Assembly: GCA_017656425.1 (NCBI GenBank)
Contig: JACDNV010000010.1
Coordinates: 1-64,000, forward strand
Reading direction: 5' to 3'
Length of the DNA: 64,000 nucleotides
From: Candidatus Neomarinimicrobiota bacterium
Lineage (GTDB): Bacteria; Fidelibacterota; UBA2242; B5-G15
In this document: piece by piece, positions 18,184-26,234 of the stretch
How positions within the stretch are numbered: position 1 is the first letter of the stretch
Layout: each line of letters opens with the position of its first letter
Made by a program: the position numbers and the translations under genes
The notes under the pieces: model-generated
Database searches by the model: none
Told to the model about the DNA's origin: nothing
The model's input: only the letters and a program-made list of their open reading frames with translations

Positions 18184-18465
18184 CTAACTGTAAAAATCCA
18201 TCCACTCAGGATTAACGCTATTTATAAGATCTATCTTCTTCCTTCTTGACCCTGCTTTTATCTGCTTCTCCCTTGAAATGGCATCAATCGGATTTTCATA
18301 AATCTCATAGTAAACAAGCTTGTTTATATTATATCTTTTCGTAAATGTGCTTCCAATACCAACCTTATGCTCATAAACTCTAACTTTTAGATTATTTGTA
18401 ACACCTGTATATAATACCGTATTATTTTTATTTGTCATTATATATACGTAATAAAGCTTTTGCAT
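18184..18465 (-). CDS. GIY-YIG nuclease family protein between repeat copies
   Basis: 93 aa, the usual size of stand-alone GIY-YIG proteins (COG2827/UPF0213). The catalytic core is present: YYVYIMTNKNNTVLYTGVT (the GIY and YIG strands), Arg in NNLKVRVYEHK, and Glu in AISREKQIKAGSRRKKIDLI; it ends NPEWMDFYS. The cellular substrate of this family is unknown. The gene starts 70 bases from repeat copy B and ends five bases from copy A, so repeats enclose it tightly. This suggests that the nuclease and repeats form one unit. Confidence 0.88.
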   Translation of the reverse strand: MQKLYYVYIMTNKNNTVLYTGVTNNLKVRVYEHKVGIGSTFTKRYNINKLVYYEIYENPIDAISREKQIKAGSRRKKIDLINSVNPEWMDFYS

Positions 18466-18534
18466 TTTTTATTATACCTTTTGATTATTGTATTACATTT
18501 TTTAAAATAATCAATATTAATTTTAATCCTACCA

Positions 18535-18829
18535 GTCGTCACGAGGAGCGAGTAAAACGAGCGACGAAGTGATCTGCTCTGCTAAGTTTGAAGGCATTAT
18601 GGATTGTGTTTCTACATTCAGACTGATTGATGCTCTTTCAAAGCAGATTGCTTCGCTTACGCTCGCAACGACGGGTGTGAGTATAGATTGCTTCGCTTAC
18701 GCTCGCAACGACGGGTGTGGGTGCAGATTGCTTCGCTTACGCTCGCAACGACGGGTGTGGGGCGACACCTGCCATGTCATTGCGAGGAGCGATCGATAGT
18801 GAGCGACGTGGCAATCTAATCTGAAAAAT
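18535..18829. repeat. Palindromic repeat block, copy B (295 bp)
   Basis: Direct-repeat partner of copy A, in the same orientation: same opening hairpin, same spacer, three 40-bp units (starts 18645, 18685, 18725), same closing hairpin (ATTGC 18779-18783, GCAAT 18811-18815) and same CTGAAAAAT end. The few differences are concentrated in the hairpin loops, for example GAACGCCAGT in A against GATCGATAGT in B. Confidence 0.9.
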
Positions 18830-18872
18830 TGAGGACAGTATGGAAAAGCAACCCATAGCTGTTACTGGAACA

Positions 18873-18964
18873 CTCTTTCAAAGCAGATTGCTTCGCTTAC
18901 GCTCGCAACGACGGGTAAGTGGGTAGGCTGCTTCGCTGACGCTCGCAGTGACGGGTAGGGGCAG
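18873..18964. repeat. Partial repeat copy C
   Basis: Starts with CTCTTTCAAAGCAGATTG, the spacer end found in copies A and B. It then has two 40-bp units (starts 18885 and 18925). The second is the diverged AAGTGGGTAGGCTGCTTCGC type seen in copy A but absent from copy B. The hairpin ends are missing and a decayed further unit (CAGGTTGCTTC) follows. The rest of 18965-19106 shows no gene. Confidence 0.8.
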
Positions 18965-19106
18965 GTTGCTTCTTTACCTCTTACATTAATGTGCTGAGTG
19001 TAACAGACTGGTTTTGCTTTTACTCATAGCGGTATATAATACATTATAAAACTTTTATTTGTTATGCAAATTAATAGCGTTTTTTAGATTATTCTTGTTA
19101 ATACAT

Positions 19107-20486
19107 TTAAAATTTATAGTCTATTGAAAAGAATGTTCTTGGTGCTGGATGAAATGAGTTTATATTTTTCCTATTTAGTGCAGTTAATAATGTTTCAGGA
19201 TAAAAGCCGATCTCTAAAGGAAGGTTTGCTTCTTCTATTTGAGCTTTATCTTTAAAATTTTTATACATTAGCCAGAATCCAGCTGTTGCTCCAATAGAAC
19301 TTAAAGTTAGATAAATGGTTGTATCATATTTTTTCTCAGAAGATATTAGATAAGCAATTCCACTACCGATAAAGTCGCCAGCAGCCTCACTCCATAATAC
19401 AAATTTGCCCTGATCTGAAGTAAAGTCTTTATTTCTAACAAGATGGCATCCAAGCATAGCTCCGATTATACCACCTACAATAGATGAAGCTGTATAAATT
19501 CTGTGTTCCTTTGGTTTAAAAAGATCGACAAGGGCTTGTGGAATTTGTATGCCAAGAATTCCAGTGGCTCTGTAAATATATGCATCACCTCTTGTAAATG
19601 GCTGGGTTTTGGATATTGATAGCCCTGATTTATATCCGAGGTACGAACCGATTAAAATACATGCTGAACTTGCACGTGCCTTATTTTCAACTGTAAAATT
19701 TAGTAAATCTGCGATTCCACATCCTAAGAGTAATCCAAAGTCTCCGGTAATACCAACGACTTCAGCTGAACCGGATGTCAATTTTAATCTGTTTGCGATT
19801 TTAAAACCGAGTACAAATTCAGTAACGCTAGCTAGCATGCTATATGTAAAACGGGTTCGATATGATGGGCTTTTGTTTATCAAAGATGGTATGAAGAAAC
19901 CATGTATTATCCCGCGTGTTCCAAGATAATGGCTTAATGTAGCAGCGGCATCTGTCACTTCAATATTTGATGTGTACGAGTATGGTAGATAGAAACCAAT
20001 GCCACCTAAAAGCATATAAGTCGCTACAGCCAATTTTGAATCATCAATATCGAGTGCTATCGGTGTAGCCCAACCATAATATAATAAAGAAAGTAACCTT
20101 GCATTCCATACAAATCTTGATCTTCCTTCCTGATTAAGGATAGTTTTAGGGGATTTTTGATAAAGTTCAGTGATGATTTTATGTCTTAAATCCATAACCT
20201 GGCTATAGTCAAGAGAAACCCTTGCTTTTAATAACTCATTTTTTGGTTTGTAGTAAATCTCAAGGACGTATAACGAGTCAGATAGCTGGAATAATCGAGC
20301 CTCCTGGAAATTCTGGTACTCTTTAAATAAACTCAGTTTTTTACCCAGTTTTGAATTTATTGTATAGAGTTTCCCTTTTTCATCGAAACTGGTAATTCGC
20401 TCCTGGGCGATTAGATAGGAAAATAACCCTATGCTCAACAATAGAATTGTAATCTTTTCAGAAACATTTCTTTGAATTATTTTCAT
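19107..20486 (-). CDS. Exported protein of unknown function
   Basis: 459 aa, not recognised. An N-terminal signal peptide is likely (KITILLLSIGLFSYLIAQ). About 120 soluble residues follow, then a long stretch of Gly-rich hydrophobic segments (YMLLGGIGFYLPYS, GLLLGCGIADLLNF, SIVGGIIGAMLGCHLV, LSSIGATAGFWLMY). The pattern recalls repeated short helices in a membrane. It ends FFSIDYKF; a C-terminal aromatic is common in outer-membrane proteins but not proof. Reverse-strand GAGGGGG precedes the ATG. It is divergent from efp. Confidence 0.6.
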   Translation of the reverse strand: MKIIQRNVSEKITILLLSIGLFSYLIAQERITSFDEKGKLYTINSKLGKKLSLFKEYQNFQEARLFQLSDSLYVLEIYYKPKNELLKARVSLDYSQVMDLRHKIITELYQKSPKTILNQEGRSRFVWNARLLSLLYYGWATPIALDIDDSKLAVATYMLLGGIGFYLPYSYTSNIEVTDAAATLSHYLGTRGIIHGFFIPSLINKSPSYRTRFTYSMLASVTEFVLGFKIANRLKLTSGSAEVVGITGDFGLLLGCGIADLLNFTVENKARASSACILIGSYLGYKSGLSISKTQPFTRGDAYIYRATGILGIQIPQALVDLFKPKEHRIYTASSIVGGIIGAMLGCHLVRNKDFTSDQGKFVLWSEAAGDFIGSGIAYLISSEKKYDTTIYLTLSSIGATAGFWLMYKNFKDKAQIEEANLPLEIGFYPETLLTALNRKNINSFHPAPRTFFSIDYKF

Positions 20487-20700
20487 AATATCCCCCTCAC
20501 TTTTACTTTATAAAGTTTAATTATTATTTTTAAATGTTTCTACTAATATTTTTAGATATTAATAAGCATTTTATAGTTTTTTATCTATTAAAAATACTTT
20601 AAACTGAGCTGAATATGCTATATTTCAAAGTTTAAAATTTTATTGACTATATTTTAATATAAAACTAAATTGCCGGTTGCATGACTGTAAGTTAATTAGA

Positions 20701-20708
20701 AAGGAGGG
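20701..20708 (+). promoter_or_regulatory. Ribosome binding site that decides the efp start
   Basis: AAGGAGGG, nearly the full anti-Shine-Dalgarno complement, ends eight bases before the ATC codon at 20717-20719. An in-frame TAG at 20711-20713 lies between them, so translation cannot begin further upstream. The first ATG at 20747 has no such site. Confidence 0.75.
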
Positions 20709-20716
20709 AATAGAAA

Positions 20717-21277
20717 ATCGCAACAACAGCAGACATCAGAAATGGAATGGTAATATTTTGGAACAATGGTTACTGGAAAATATTGGAATTCCAGCATGTT
20801 AAAATGGGGCGTGGTGGTGCATTTGTTCGGACAAAGCTTAAGAATTTAAGAACCGGACAGGTTGTGGAAAATACATTTAGATCTGGAGAGAAACTTGATG
20901 AGGTGAGGCTGGAGTCCAGACAAATGCAGTATCTTTATTTTGACGGCAGTAGTTATATTTTTATGGATACTGAAACTTACGAACAGATTCCAATAAGTAG
21001 TGAGCTTATCGAAGGTGTGAAAGTTTTTATAAAGGAAAATGATGAGGTTAATGTTTTATTTCATGATGCAGAACCTCTTGATATAAATTTACCAACATAC
21101 GTTATTTTGCAAGTTGTAGAGACAGAGCCCGGTATTAAGGGTGATACTGTCAGCGGTGCAACAAAACCTGCGAAATTAGAGACAGGACTGGTAGTACAGG
21201 TTCCTCTGTTCATAAATGAGGGGGATATGGTAAAAATAGACACAAGGGCAGGGGAATACATTGAAAGAGTTAAATAG
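20717..21277 (+). CDS. efp: Elongation factor P, apparent ATC start codon
   Basis: EF-P rescues ribosomes stalled at polyproline. Read from ATC at 20717 it has 186 residues, the family length, and begins (M)ATTADIRNGMVIFWNNGYW, which matches the conserved EF-P start. Beginning at ATG 20747 would lose the first ten residues. The three beta domains are intact and the end is VKIDTRAGEYIERVK. At the domain I loop tip, residues 29-36 read KMGRGGAF: Arg32 replaces the Lys usually modified there (PGKGGAF) and Met replaces Pro. accB follows ten bases later. Confidence 0.93.
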   Translation: MATTADIRNGMVIFWNNGYWKILEFQHVKMGRGGAFVRTKLKNLRTGQVVENTFRSGEKLDEVRLESRQMQYLYFDGSSYIFMDTETYEQIPISSELIEGVKVFIKENDEVNVLFHDAEPLDINLPTYVILQVVETEPGIKGDTVSGATKPAKLETGLVVQVPLFINEGDMVKIDTRAGEYIERVK

Positions 21278-21286
21278 AGAGGTTTT

Positions 21287-21772
21287 ATGGGAACCCAGGA
21301 AATTTTAGAGTTAGTAAAAATAATTGAATCTCACGACATTGAGGAGATAGAGATAAAGAAATGGTTCGGGACGACTATTAGAATAACAAAACGGAGGAAT
21401 GGTTCAATTACAACGGCAGTTTCACGTGGTGGCAATGTTAAGACTCAACCTGAGTTAGTAAAAACTATAGAAGAGGGTAAAGACAAGGAATTACCAAAAG
21501 AAGAGGTAGCTGAAGAGGTAAAATCTGATAAACTTTATGAAGTAAAGACTCCTATTGTTGGTACCTTTTATCGTGCACCATCCCCTGATGCGGACCCATA
21601 CGTAAAGGTTGGAGACCATGTTACCCAAGGTAAGCCTTTATGTATTATTGAAGCAATGAAAATTATGAATGTAATTGAGTCTGAAGTATCCGGTACAATA
21701 AAAAAGATACTTGTTGAAAATGGTCAACCTGTGGAATATAATCAAACATTATTTATAATTGAGAAAGATTAA
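21287..21772 (+). CDS. accB: Acetyl-CoA carboxylase biotin carboxyl carrier protein
   Basis: BCCP (161 aa) carries biotin between the two half-reactions of acetyl-CoA carboxylase in fatty acid synthesis. N-terminal [20 protein letters not shown], then an acidic linker, then the biotinyl domain [20 protein letters not shown]. The target lysine is Lys125 in EAMKIMN. It forms an operon with accC 21 bases later. accA/accD are not in the window. Confidence 0.97.
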   Translation: MGTQEILELVKIIESHDIEEIEIKKWFGTTIRITKRRNGSITTAVSRGGNVKTQPELVKTIEEGKDKELPKEEVAEEVKSDKLYEVKTPIVGTFYRAPSPDADPYVKVGDHVTQGKPLCIIEAMKIMNVIESEVSGTIKKILVENGQPVEYNQTLFIIEKD

Positions 21773-21793
21773 CATATAGATTCAATTAGTGAA

Positions 21794-23161
21794 GTGATTA
21801 AAAAGGTTTTAATAGCTAATCGTGGAGAAATTGCTTTAAGAATTATAAGAGCATGTAAAGAATTAGGTATTGAAACTGTTGCCATTTATTCCACAGCAGA
21901 TGAGCTTTCTCTTCATGTTAGATTTGCTGATGAAGCTGTTTGTGTAGGACCTCCACCTTCTTCGGAAAGCTACTTGAAAGCGTCTCAGATTATAAGTGCT
22001 GCTATAATCACAAATGCCGATGCTATCCATCCCGGGTATGGTTTTCTTGCTGAGAATCAGGACTTTGCACAGATGTGTATAGATAACGGTTTAATTTTTA
22101 TAGGACCGAATCCAGAAGTTATTGCTCTTATGGGTGAGAAAGCTCTAGCAAAGGAGGTAGTCAAAAAAGCTGGAGGGCCAGTTATTCCCGGTAGTGATGG
22201 TGTTGTTAGAAACTTGAAAGACGCGAAAAAAATTGCTCACGATATAGGGTATCCAGTTTTGCTGAAAGCAAGTGCTGGCGGTGGTGGAAGAGGCATGAGG
22301 ATTGTCTGGGACGAAGGTGAAATGGATTCAGCTTACAATATGGCAAGTAGTGAAGCCAAAGCTGCCTTTGGTATCCCTGATCTTTATATTGAAAAGTTAA
22401 TAAGGGGAGCACGGCATATTGAAATACAGATATTGTGTGATCAGTACGGTAATGCGGTGCACCTAGGCGAACGAGAGTGTTCAATTCAGAGAAGACATCA
22501 AAAACTAATTGAGGAGTCTCCATCACCGGTTGTGGATGAAGAATTACGCAAAAAAATGGGTGAGACAGCGGTAAAAATTGCAAAGAGTGTAGGATATAAG
22601 AGTGCTGGCACAGTTGAGTTCTTACTTGATGAGGATAAGAATTTTTACTTTATGGAGATGAATACAAGAGTTCAGGTTGAGCATCCTGTGACTGAAATGG
22701 TTACAGGGGTAGATATAGTAAAGGAACAGTTGAGAATAGCGAGTGGTGAGAGAATCCCAGAATGGTATAGTAATATTAAATCACATGGGCATGCCATAGA
22801 ATGCAGAATCAATGCAGAGGATCCAGTAAATAATTTTAGGCCATCACCAGGTCATATATTTTCATTTCATGCCCCAGGTGGTCCGGGGACTAGAATGGAC
22901 ACCCATGTCTATGCTGGATATACCATACCACCTCATTATGATTCATTACTTGCAAAGTTAATAACTCACGGAAAAGATAGGGGAGAAGCTATCACACGTA
23001 TGAAAAGGGCTCTTGAGGAGACTATTTTTGAAGGAATACGTACAACTATTCCATTTCATATGGCAATATTGAAGGATGAAAATTTTATTAAAGGGAATTT
23101 TAATATAGAATTTTTAAATAGTTTTAAATTTAAACTGGAAGAAATATTGGAGGAGGTTTAG
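21794..23161 (+). CDS. accC: Acetyl-CoA carboxylase biotin carboxylase subunit
   Basis: AccC (455 aa) carboxylates biotin on BCCP using ATP and bicarbonate. It starts at GTG 21794 as [20 protein letters not shown]. The ATP-grasp domain has [15 protein letters not shown], and the metal and biotin side has [18 protein letters not shown]. Length and order are standard. It ends three bases before gcvH. Confidence 0.97.
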   Translation: MIKKVLIANRGEIALRIIRACKELGIETVAIYSTADELSLHVRFADEAVCVGPPPSSESYLKASQIISAAIITNADAIHPGYGFLAENQDFAQMCIDNGLIFIGPNPEVIALMGEKALAKEVVKKAGGPVIPGSDGVVRNLKDAKKIAHDIGYPVLLKASAGGGGRGMRIVWDEGEMDSAYNMASSEAKAAFGIPDLYIEKLIRGARHIEIQILCDQYGNAVHLGERECSIQRRHQKLIEESPSPVVDEELRKKMGETAVKIAKSVGYKSAGTVEFLLDEDKNFYFMEMNTRVQVEHPVTEMVTGVDIVKEQLRIASGERIPEWYSNIKSHGHAIECRINAEDPVNNFRPSPGHIFSFHAPGGPGTRMDTHVYAGYTIPPHYDSLLAKLITHGKDRGEAITRMKRALEETIFEGIRTTIPFHMAILKDENFIKGNFNIEFLNSFKFKLEEILEEV

Positions 23162-23164
23162 ATA

Positions 23165-23539
23165 ATGAACATACCTAAAAACTTAAAGTATACGAAAGAT
23201 CACGAATGGGTGCTTATAGAAGATGGTGTTGCGACTATTGGTATTACCGATTACGCTCAAAATGAACTTGGGGATATAGTATATGTAGAATTGCCCGAAG
23301 TCGGGAAGCTGGTTACAAAAGGGGATGCTGTGTCGACAATTGAAGCCGTAAAAACAGTTGCTGATGTTTATTCGCCTCTTTCAGGTGAAGTGAATGAAGT
23401 AAATGAAACGCTAGCAGATACGGCAGAGATTATTAACAAGGATCCATATGGAGAAGGCTGGATATTTAAATTGAAAATATCTAATAAAGATGAAATAAAT
23501 GATTTATTAACTGCAGAAGATTATAAAAAATTACTTTGA
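23165..23539 (+). CDS. gcvH: Glycine cleavage system H protein
   Basis: GcvH (124 aa) carries the lipoyl arm that takes the aminomethyl group from GcvP to GcvT. YTKDHEWVLIEDGVATIGIT and the lipoyl site IEAVKTVADVYSPLSGEV, with Lys63 as modified residue, are clear. It sits directly before gcvPA, one base apart. Confidence 0.97.
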   Translation: MNIPKNLKYTKDHEWVLIEDGVATIGITDYAQNELGDIVYVELPEVGKLVTKGDAVSTIEAVKTVADVYSPLSGEVNEVNETLADTAEIINKDPYGEGWIFKLKISNKDEINDLLTAEDYKKLL

Positions 23540-23540
23540 T

Positions 23541-24878
23541 ATGAAATATATTCCAAATACTCCAGAAACTGAGCTGGAAATCCTTAAAGAAATTGGTTAC
23601 AATTCTTTCGAAGAGTTGATTAGATTTATTCCAGAGAATTTAAAAAAGACCTGCAATATAAACTTGCCTGATGCTCATTCTGAATTAGAGATAGTAAAAT
23701 TGGTTCAAAATATTGCAAAAAAAAACCTGAATACAGAGAATTATATATCTTTCCTGGGTTGTGGAGTTTATGATCATTATGTCCCAGCTGTAATTGATGA
23801 TTTAATATCTCGCTCTGAATTCTACACTGCCTATACACCTTATCAGTCAGAAGTGAGTCAGGGTACTTTACAATCAATCTATGAATATCAATCGCTTATA
23901 TGTGAGTTAATGGGGATGGAGATTTCCAATGCTTCTATGTACGATGGAGCAACAGCTATATCAGAAGCTATATTTATGTCATGTAATATTACAGGGAAAG
24001 GGAGGGCGGTTATCTCTTCTCTGCTTAATCCCTTTTATATCGAAGTTATAAAGACCTATGCTGAGGGTCGTGGAATGGAAATATCGTTCTTAGGTGAGGA
24101 TAATGGATCGACAGATTTTAATGATATTGAAAATATTTCAAGAGATTCTGCTTGCCTTGTTATTCAGAGTCCAAACTATCTTGGTACTATTGAAAAAATA
24201 AATGGATTAAAGTCGAAATTGGATAAAAATACGTTACTGATACTGGTTGTTGATCCAATATCGCTTGGAATTTTAAAAAGTCCGGGTGAGCTGGGTGCTG
24301 ATATTGCAGTGGCAGAAGGGCAAAGCTTAGGTATTCATCAGTCATTCGGAGGACCATTCTTGGGAGTATTGACAGCGAGAAAAGAATTTATCAGATACAT
24401 GCCTGGAAGAATTGCTGGAGCTACGGAGGATATAAAGGGCAGACGTGCATATACACTGGTATTGCAAACAAGAGAACAGCATATAAGAAGAGAAAAAGCA
24501 ACATCCAATATTTGTACTAATCAGGCACTTATGGCTTTATCAGCTTGCATATATTTATCATTACTAGGGAAAAGTGGTATTAGGAAAGTTGGCGAGCTTT
24601 GCATAAAGAAAAGCCATTATTTATATGATAAAATAATTCAACTCAAGGGTTTTAAATCAGTGTATAACAAACCATTTTTCAAAGAATTTGTAATTTCCAC
24701 TCCAGCAAAACCAAAAGAAATAATAAAAGCGGCATTGGGGGAGGGATTCTTTGCTGGAGTGGAATTGGAAAAATTTGATAAAAATAGAGAAAATCAAATT
24801 CTATTAGCTGTGACTGAAAAAAGAAGCAAAGAGGAGATGGATCAATTTATTTCTTTTCTTAGAAAATTTGAAAGTTGA
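23541..24878 (+). CDS. gcvPA: Glycine dehydrogenase (decarboxylating) subunit 1
   Basis: GcvPA (445 aa) is the N-terminal half of the two-subunit P protein, which decarboxylates glycine with PLP. YIPNTPETELEILKEIGYNS, YTPYQSEVSQGTLQSIYEYQ and GRIAGATEDIKGRRAYTLVL are typical. The PLP-lysine is expected on subunit 2 (gcvPB), which is not next door: the following gene is GGGPS. gcvPB and gcvT must lie outside the window. Confidence 0.95.
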   Translation: MKYIPNTPETELEILKEIGYNSFEELIRFIPENLKKTCNINLPDAHSELEIVKLVQNIAKKNLNTENYISFLGCGVYDHYVPAVIDDLISRSEFYTAYTPYQSEVSQGTLQSIYEYQSLICELMGMEISNASMYDGATAISEAIFMSCNITGKGRAVISSLLNPFYIEVIKTYAEGRGMEISFLGEDNGSTDFNDIENISRDSACLVIQSPNYLGTIEKINGLKSKLDKNTLLILVVDPISLGILKSPGELGADIAVAEGQSLGIHQSFGGPFLGVLTARKEFIRYMPGRIAGATEDIKGRRAYTLVLQTREQHIRREKATSNICTNQALMALSACIYLSLLGKSGIRKVGELCIKKSHYLYDKIIQLKGFKSVYNKPFFKEFVISTPAKPKEIIKAALGEGFFAGVELEKFDKNRENQILLAVTEKRSKEEMDQFISFLRKFES

Positions 24879-24879
24879 T

Positions 24880-25632
24880 ATGGATGTCTATAATTATTTG
24901 TTAAAAGTAAAAGAGCGAAAGGGAGCTGGTTACCTTATACTGGTTGATCCAGACACTAGGAAGGATAGTGATTTAGAAAAATTCGTTAAGCTAATTAATG
25001 AAAGTGATGTTGATGCGGTTCTTGTAGGTGGGAGTTTGTTGTTTGATTCAGATTTTCAAGAGTGTGCAAGGATAGTCAAGAGTGCAAGCAATATACCTGT
25101 TATCATTTTCCCAGGTTCTGTTAAGCAGATTTCCGGGTATGCTGATGCGATTTTATTTATTTCTCTTATTAGTGGGAGAAATCCCTACTATCTTTTTGGT
25201 GAGCATGTGATTGCAGCACCGGTAATTAAACGATTGGGTATTGAGGCAATTTCGACAGGTTATATGCTTATAGAATCAGGTAGAATGACAACTGCAGAAT
25301 ATATGAGTAATACAAAACCATTGCCATCTGACAAACCAGAAATTGCGGCGGCTCATGCCCTAGCTGCCCAGTATATGGGGATGAAAATGATTTATCTTGA
25401 AGCTGGAAGTGGTGCTGAAAATTCAGTACCTAACGAGATGGTCGAGATTGTTAGCCGGTATGTGGAAATTCCTGTAATTGTAGGGGGTGGAATAAGAGAT
25501 CCTGAGACTGCAAAGGAGAAGGTTGAGTCCGGAGCAAGTTTCGTAGTTACTGGCAATGTGCTTAATGATAATTCTAATCTAAGTTTGATAAAAGAATTTG
25601 CTGATGCGATTCATGTAAAAGGAAATAAATAA
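24880..25632 (+). CDS. Geranylgeranylglyceryl/heptaprenylglyceryl phosphate synthase
   Basis: 250 aa, a TIM-barrel prenyltransferase of the GGGPS/PcrB family (COG1646). It joins a polyprenyl chain to sn-glycerol-1-phosphate, making archaeal-type ether lipid precursors. Seen: LILVDPDTRKD, DAVLVGGSLLFD, IIFPGSVKQIS, KMIYLEAGSGAENSVPNEM and IPVIVGGGIRDPE, which form the phosphate-binding strands. Bacterial members in the FCB group are known (group II). The chain length used and the source of glycerol-1-phosphate are not shown here. ATG at 24880 follows the gcvPA stop; a TTG at 24868 is an alternative. Confidence 0.88.
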   Translation: MDVYNYLLKVKERKGAGYLILVDPDTRKDSDLEKFVKLINESDVDAVLVGGSLLFDSDFQECARIVKSASNIPVIIFPGSVKQISGYADAILFISLISGRNPYYLFGEHVIAAPVIKRLGIEAISTGYMLIESGRMTTAEYMSNTKPLPSDKPEIAAAHALAAQYMGMKMIYLEAGSGAENSVPNEMVEIVSRYVEIPVIVGGGIRDPETAKEKVESGASFVVTGNVLNDNSNLSLIKEFADAIHVKGNK

Positions 25633-26213
25633 TGATTGATAATATGAGAAATGAAATAAAATCACAATTGCTGGATAGCGCTAAAGTGAAAAAACGTTTA
25701 TCCGTAGAGTATTTAGATGTTATCGAAGAGGCTGCTGTAACATTATTAGATTGCATAAAGTCTGGTCATAAGGTTCTTTTATGTGGTAACGGTGGATCTG
25801 CAGCGGATGCTCAACATTTAGCTGCCGAGATGGTGGTTAGATTAAGGTTGGATAGAAAGCCTATCAGGGCTATTTCCCTTACTACCGATACAAGCCTTAT
25901 TACAGCAATGACAAATGATTATGGGTTCGAAGATCTCTTTGCGAGGCAGGTAGAAGCATTAGGTGATGAAGGAGATGTACTTATTGGAATTACCACAAGC
26001 GGTAATTCAGAAAATGTAATAAGAGCTGTCAAGAAGGCAAAACAGATGGGTTTAAAAAGTATAGTTTTGACAGGCAAAGGGGGCGGCAGGATAAATAATC
26101 TGGCTGATATTATGATAATTGTGCCATCAAATGATGTACAAAGAATACAGGAATCCCATATAACCATTGGTCATATTTTGTGTGATATAATGGAAAAGGG
26201 TCTTTTTGGCTGA
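25632..26213 (+). CDS. gmhA: Phosphoheptose isomerase-like SIS protein
   Basis: 193 aa, single SIS domain. GmhA converts sedoheptulose-7-phosphate to heptose-7-phosphate for LPS core. The markers are LLCGNGGSAADAQHLAAEMV, TTDTSLITAMTNDYGFEDLF, GITTSGNSENVI and ESHITIGHILCDIMEKGLF. The ATG overlaps the GGGPS stop by one base. DiaA-type paralogues look similar, so the role in heptose synthesis is likely but not certain. Confidence 0.88.
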   Translation: MIDNMRNEIKSQLLDSAKVKKRLSVEYLDVIEEAAVTLLDCIKSGHKVLLCGNGGSAADAQHLAAEMVVRLRLDRKPIRAISLTTDTSLITAMTNDYGFEDLFARQVEALGDEGDVLIGITTSGNSENVIRAVKKAKQMGLKSIVLTGKGGGRINNLADIMIIVPSNDVQRIQESHITIGHILCDIMEKGLFG

Positions 26214-26234
26214 TATCGAAGATGGACTTATTTA

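Noticed and set aside
20747-21277. EF-P starting at ATG 20747
   Set aside because: It removes ten conserved N-terminal residues and ignores the strong ribosome binding site at 20701-20708.
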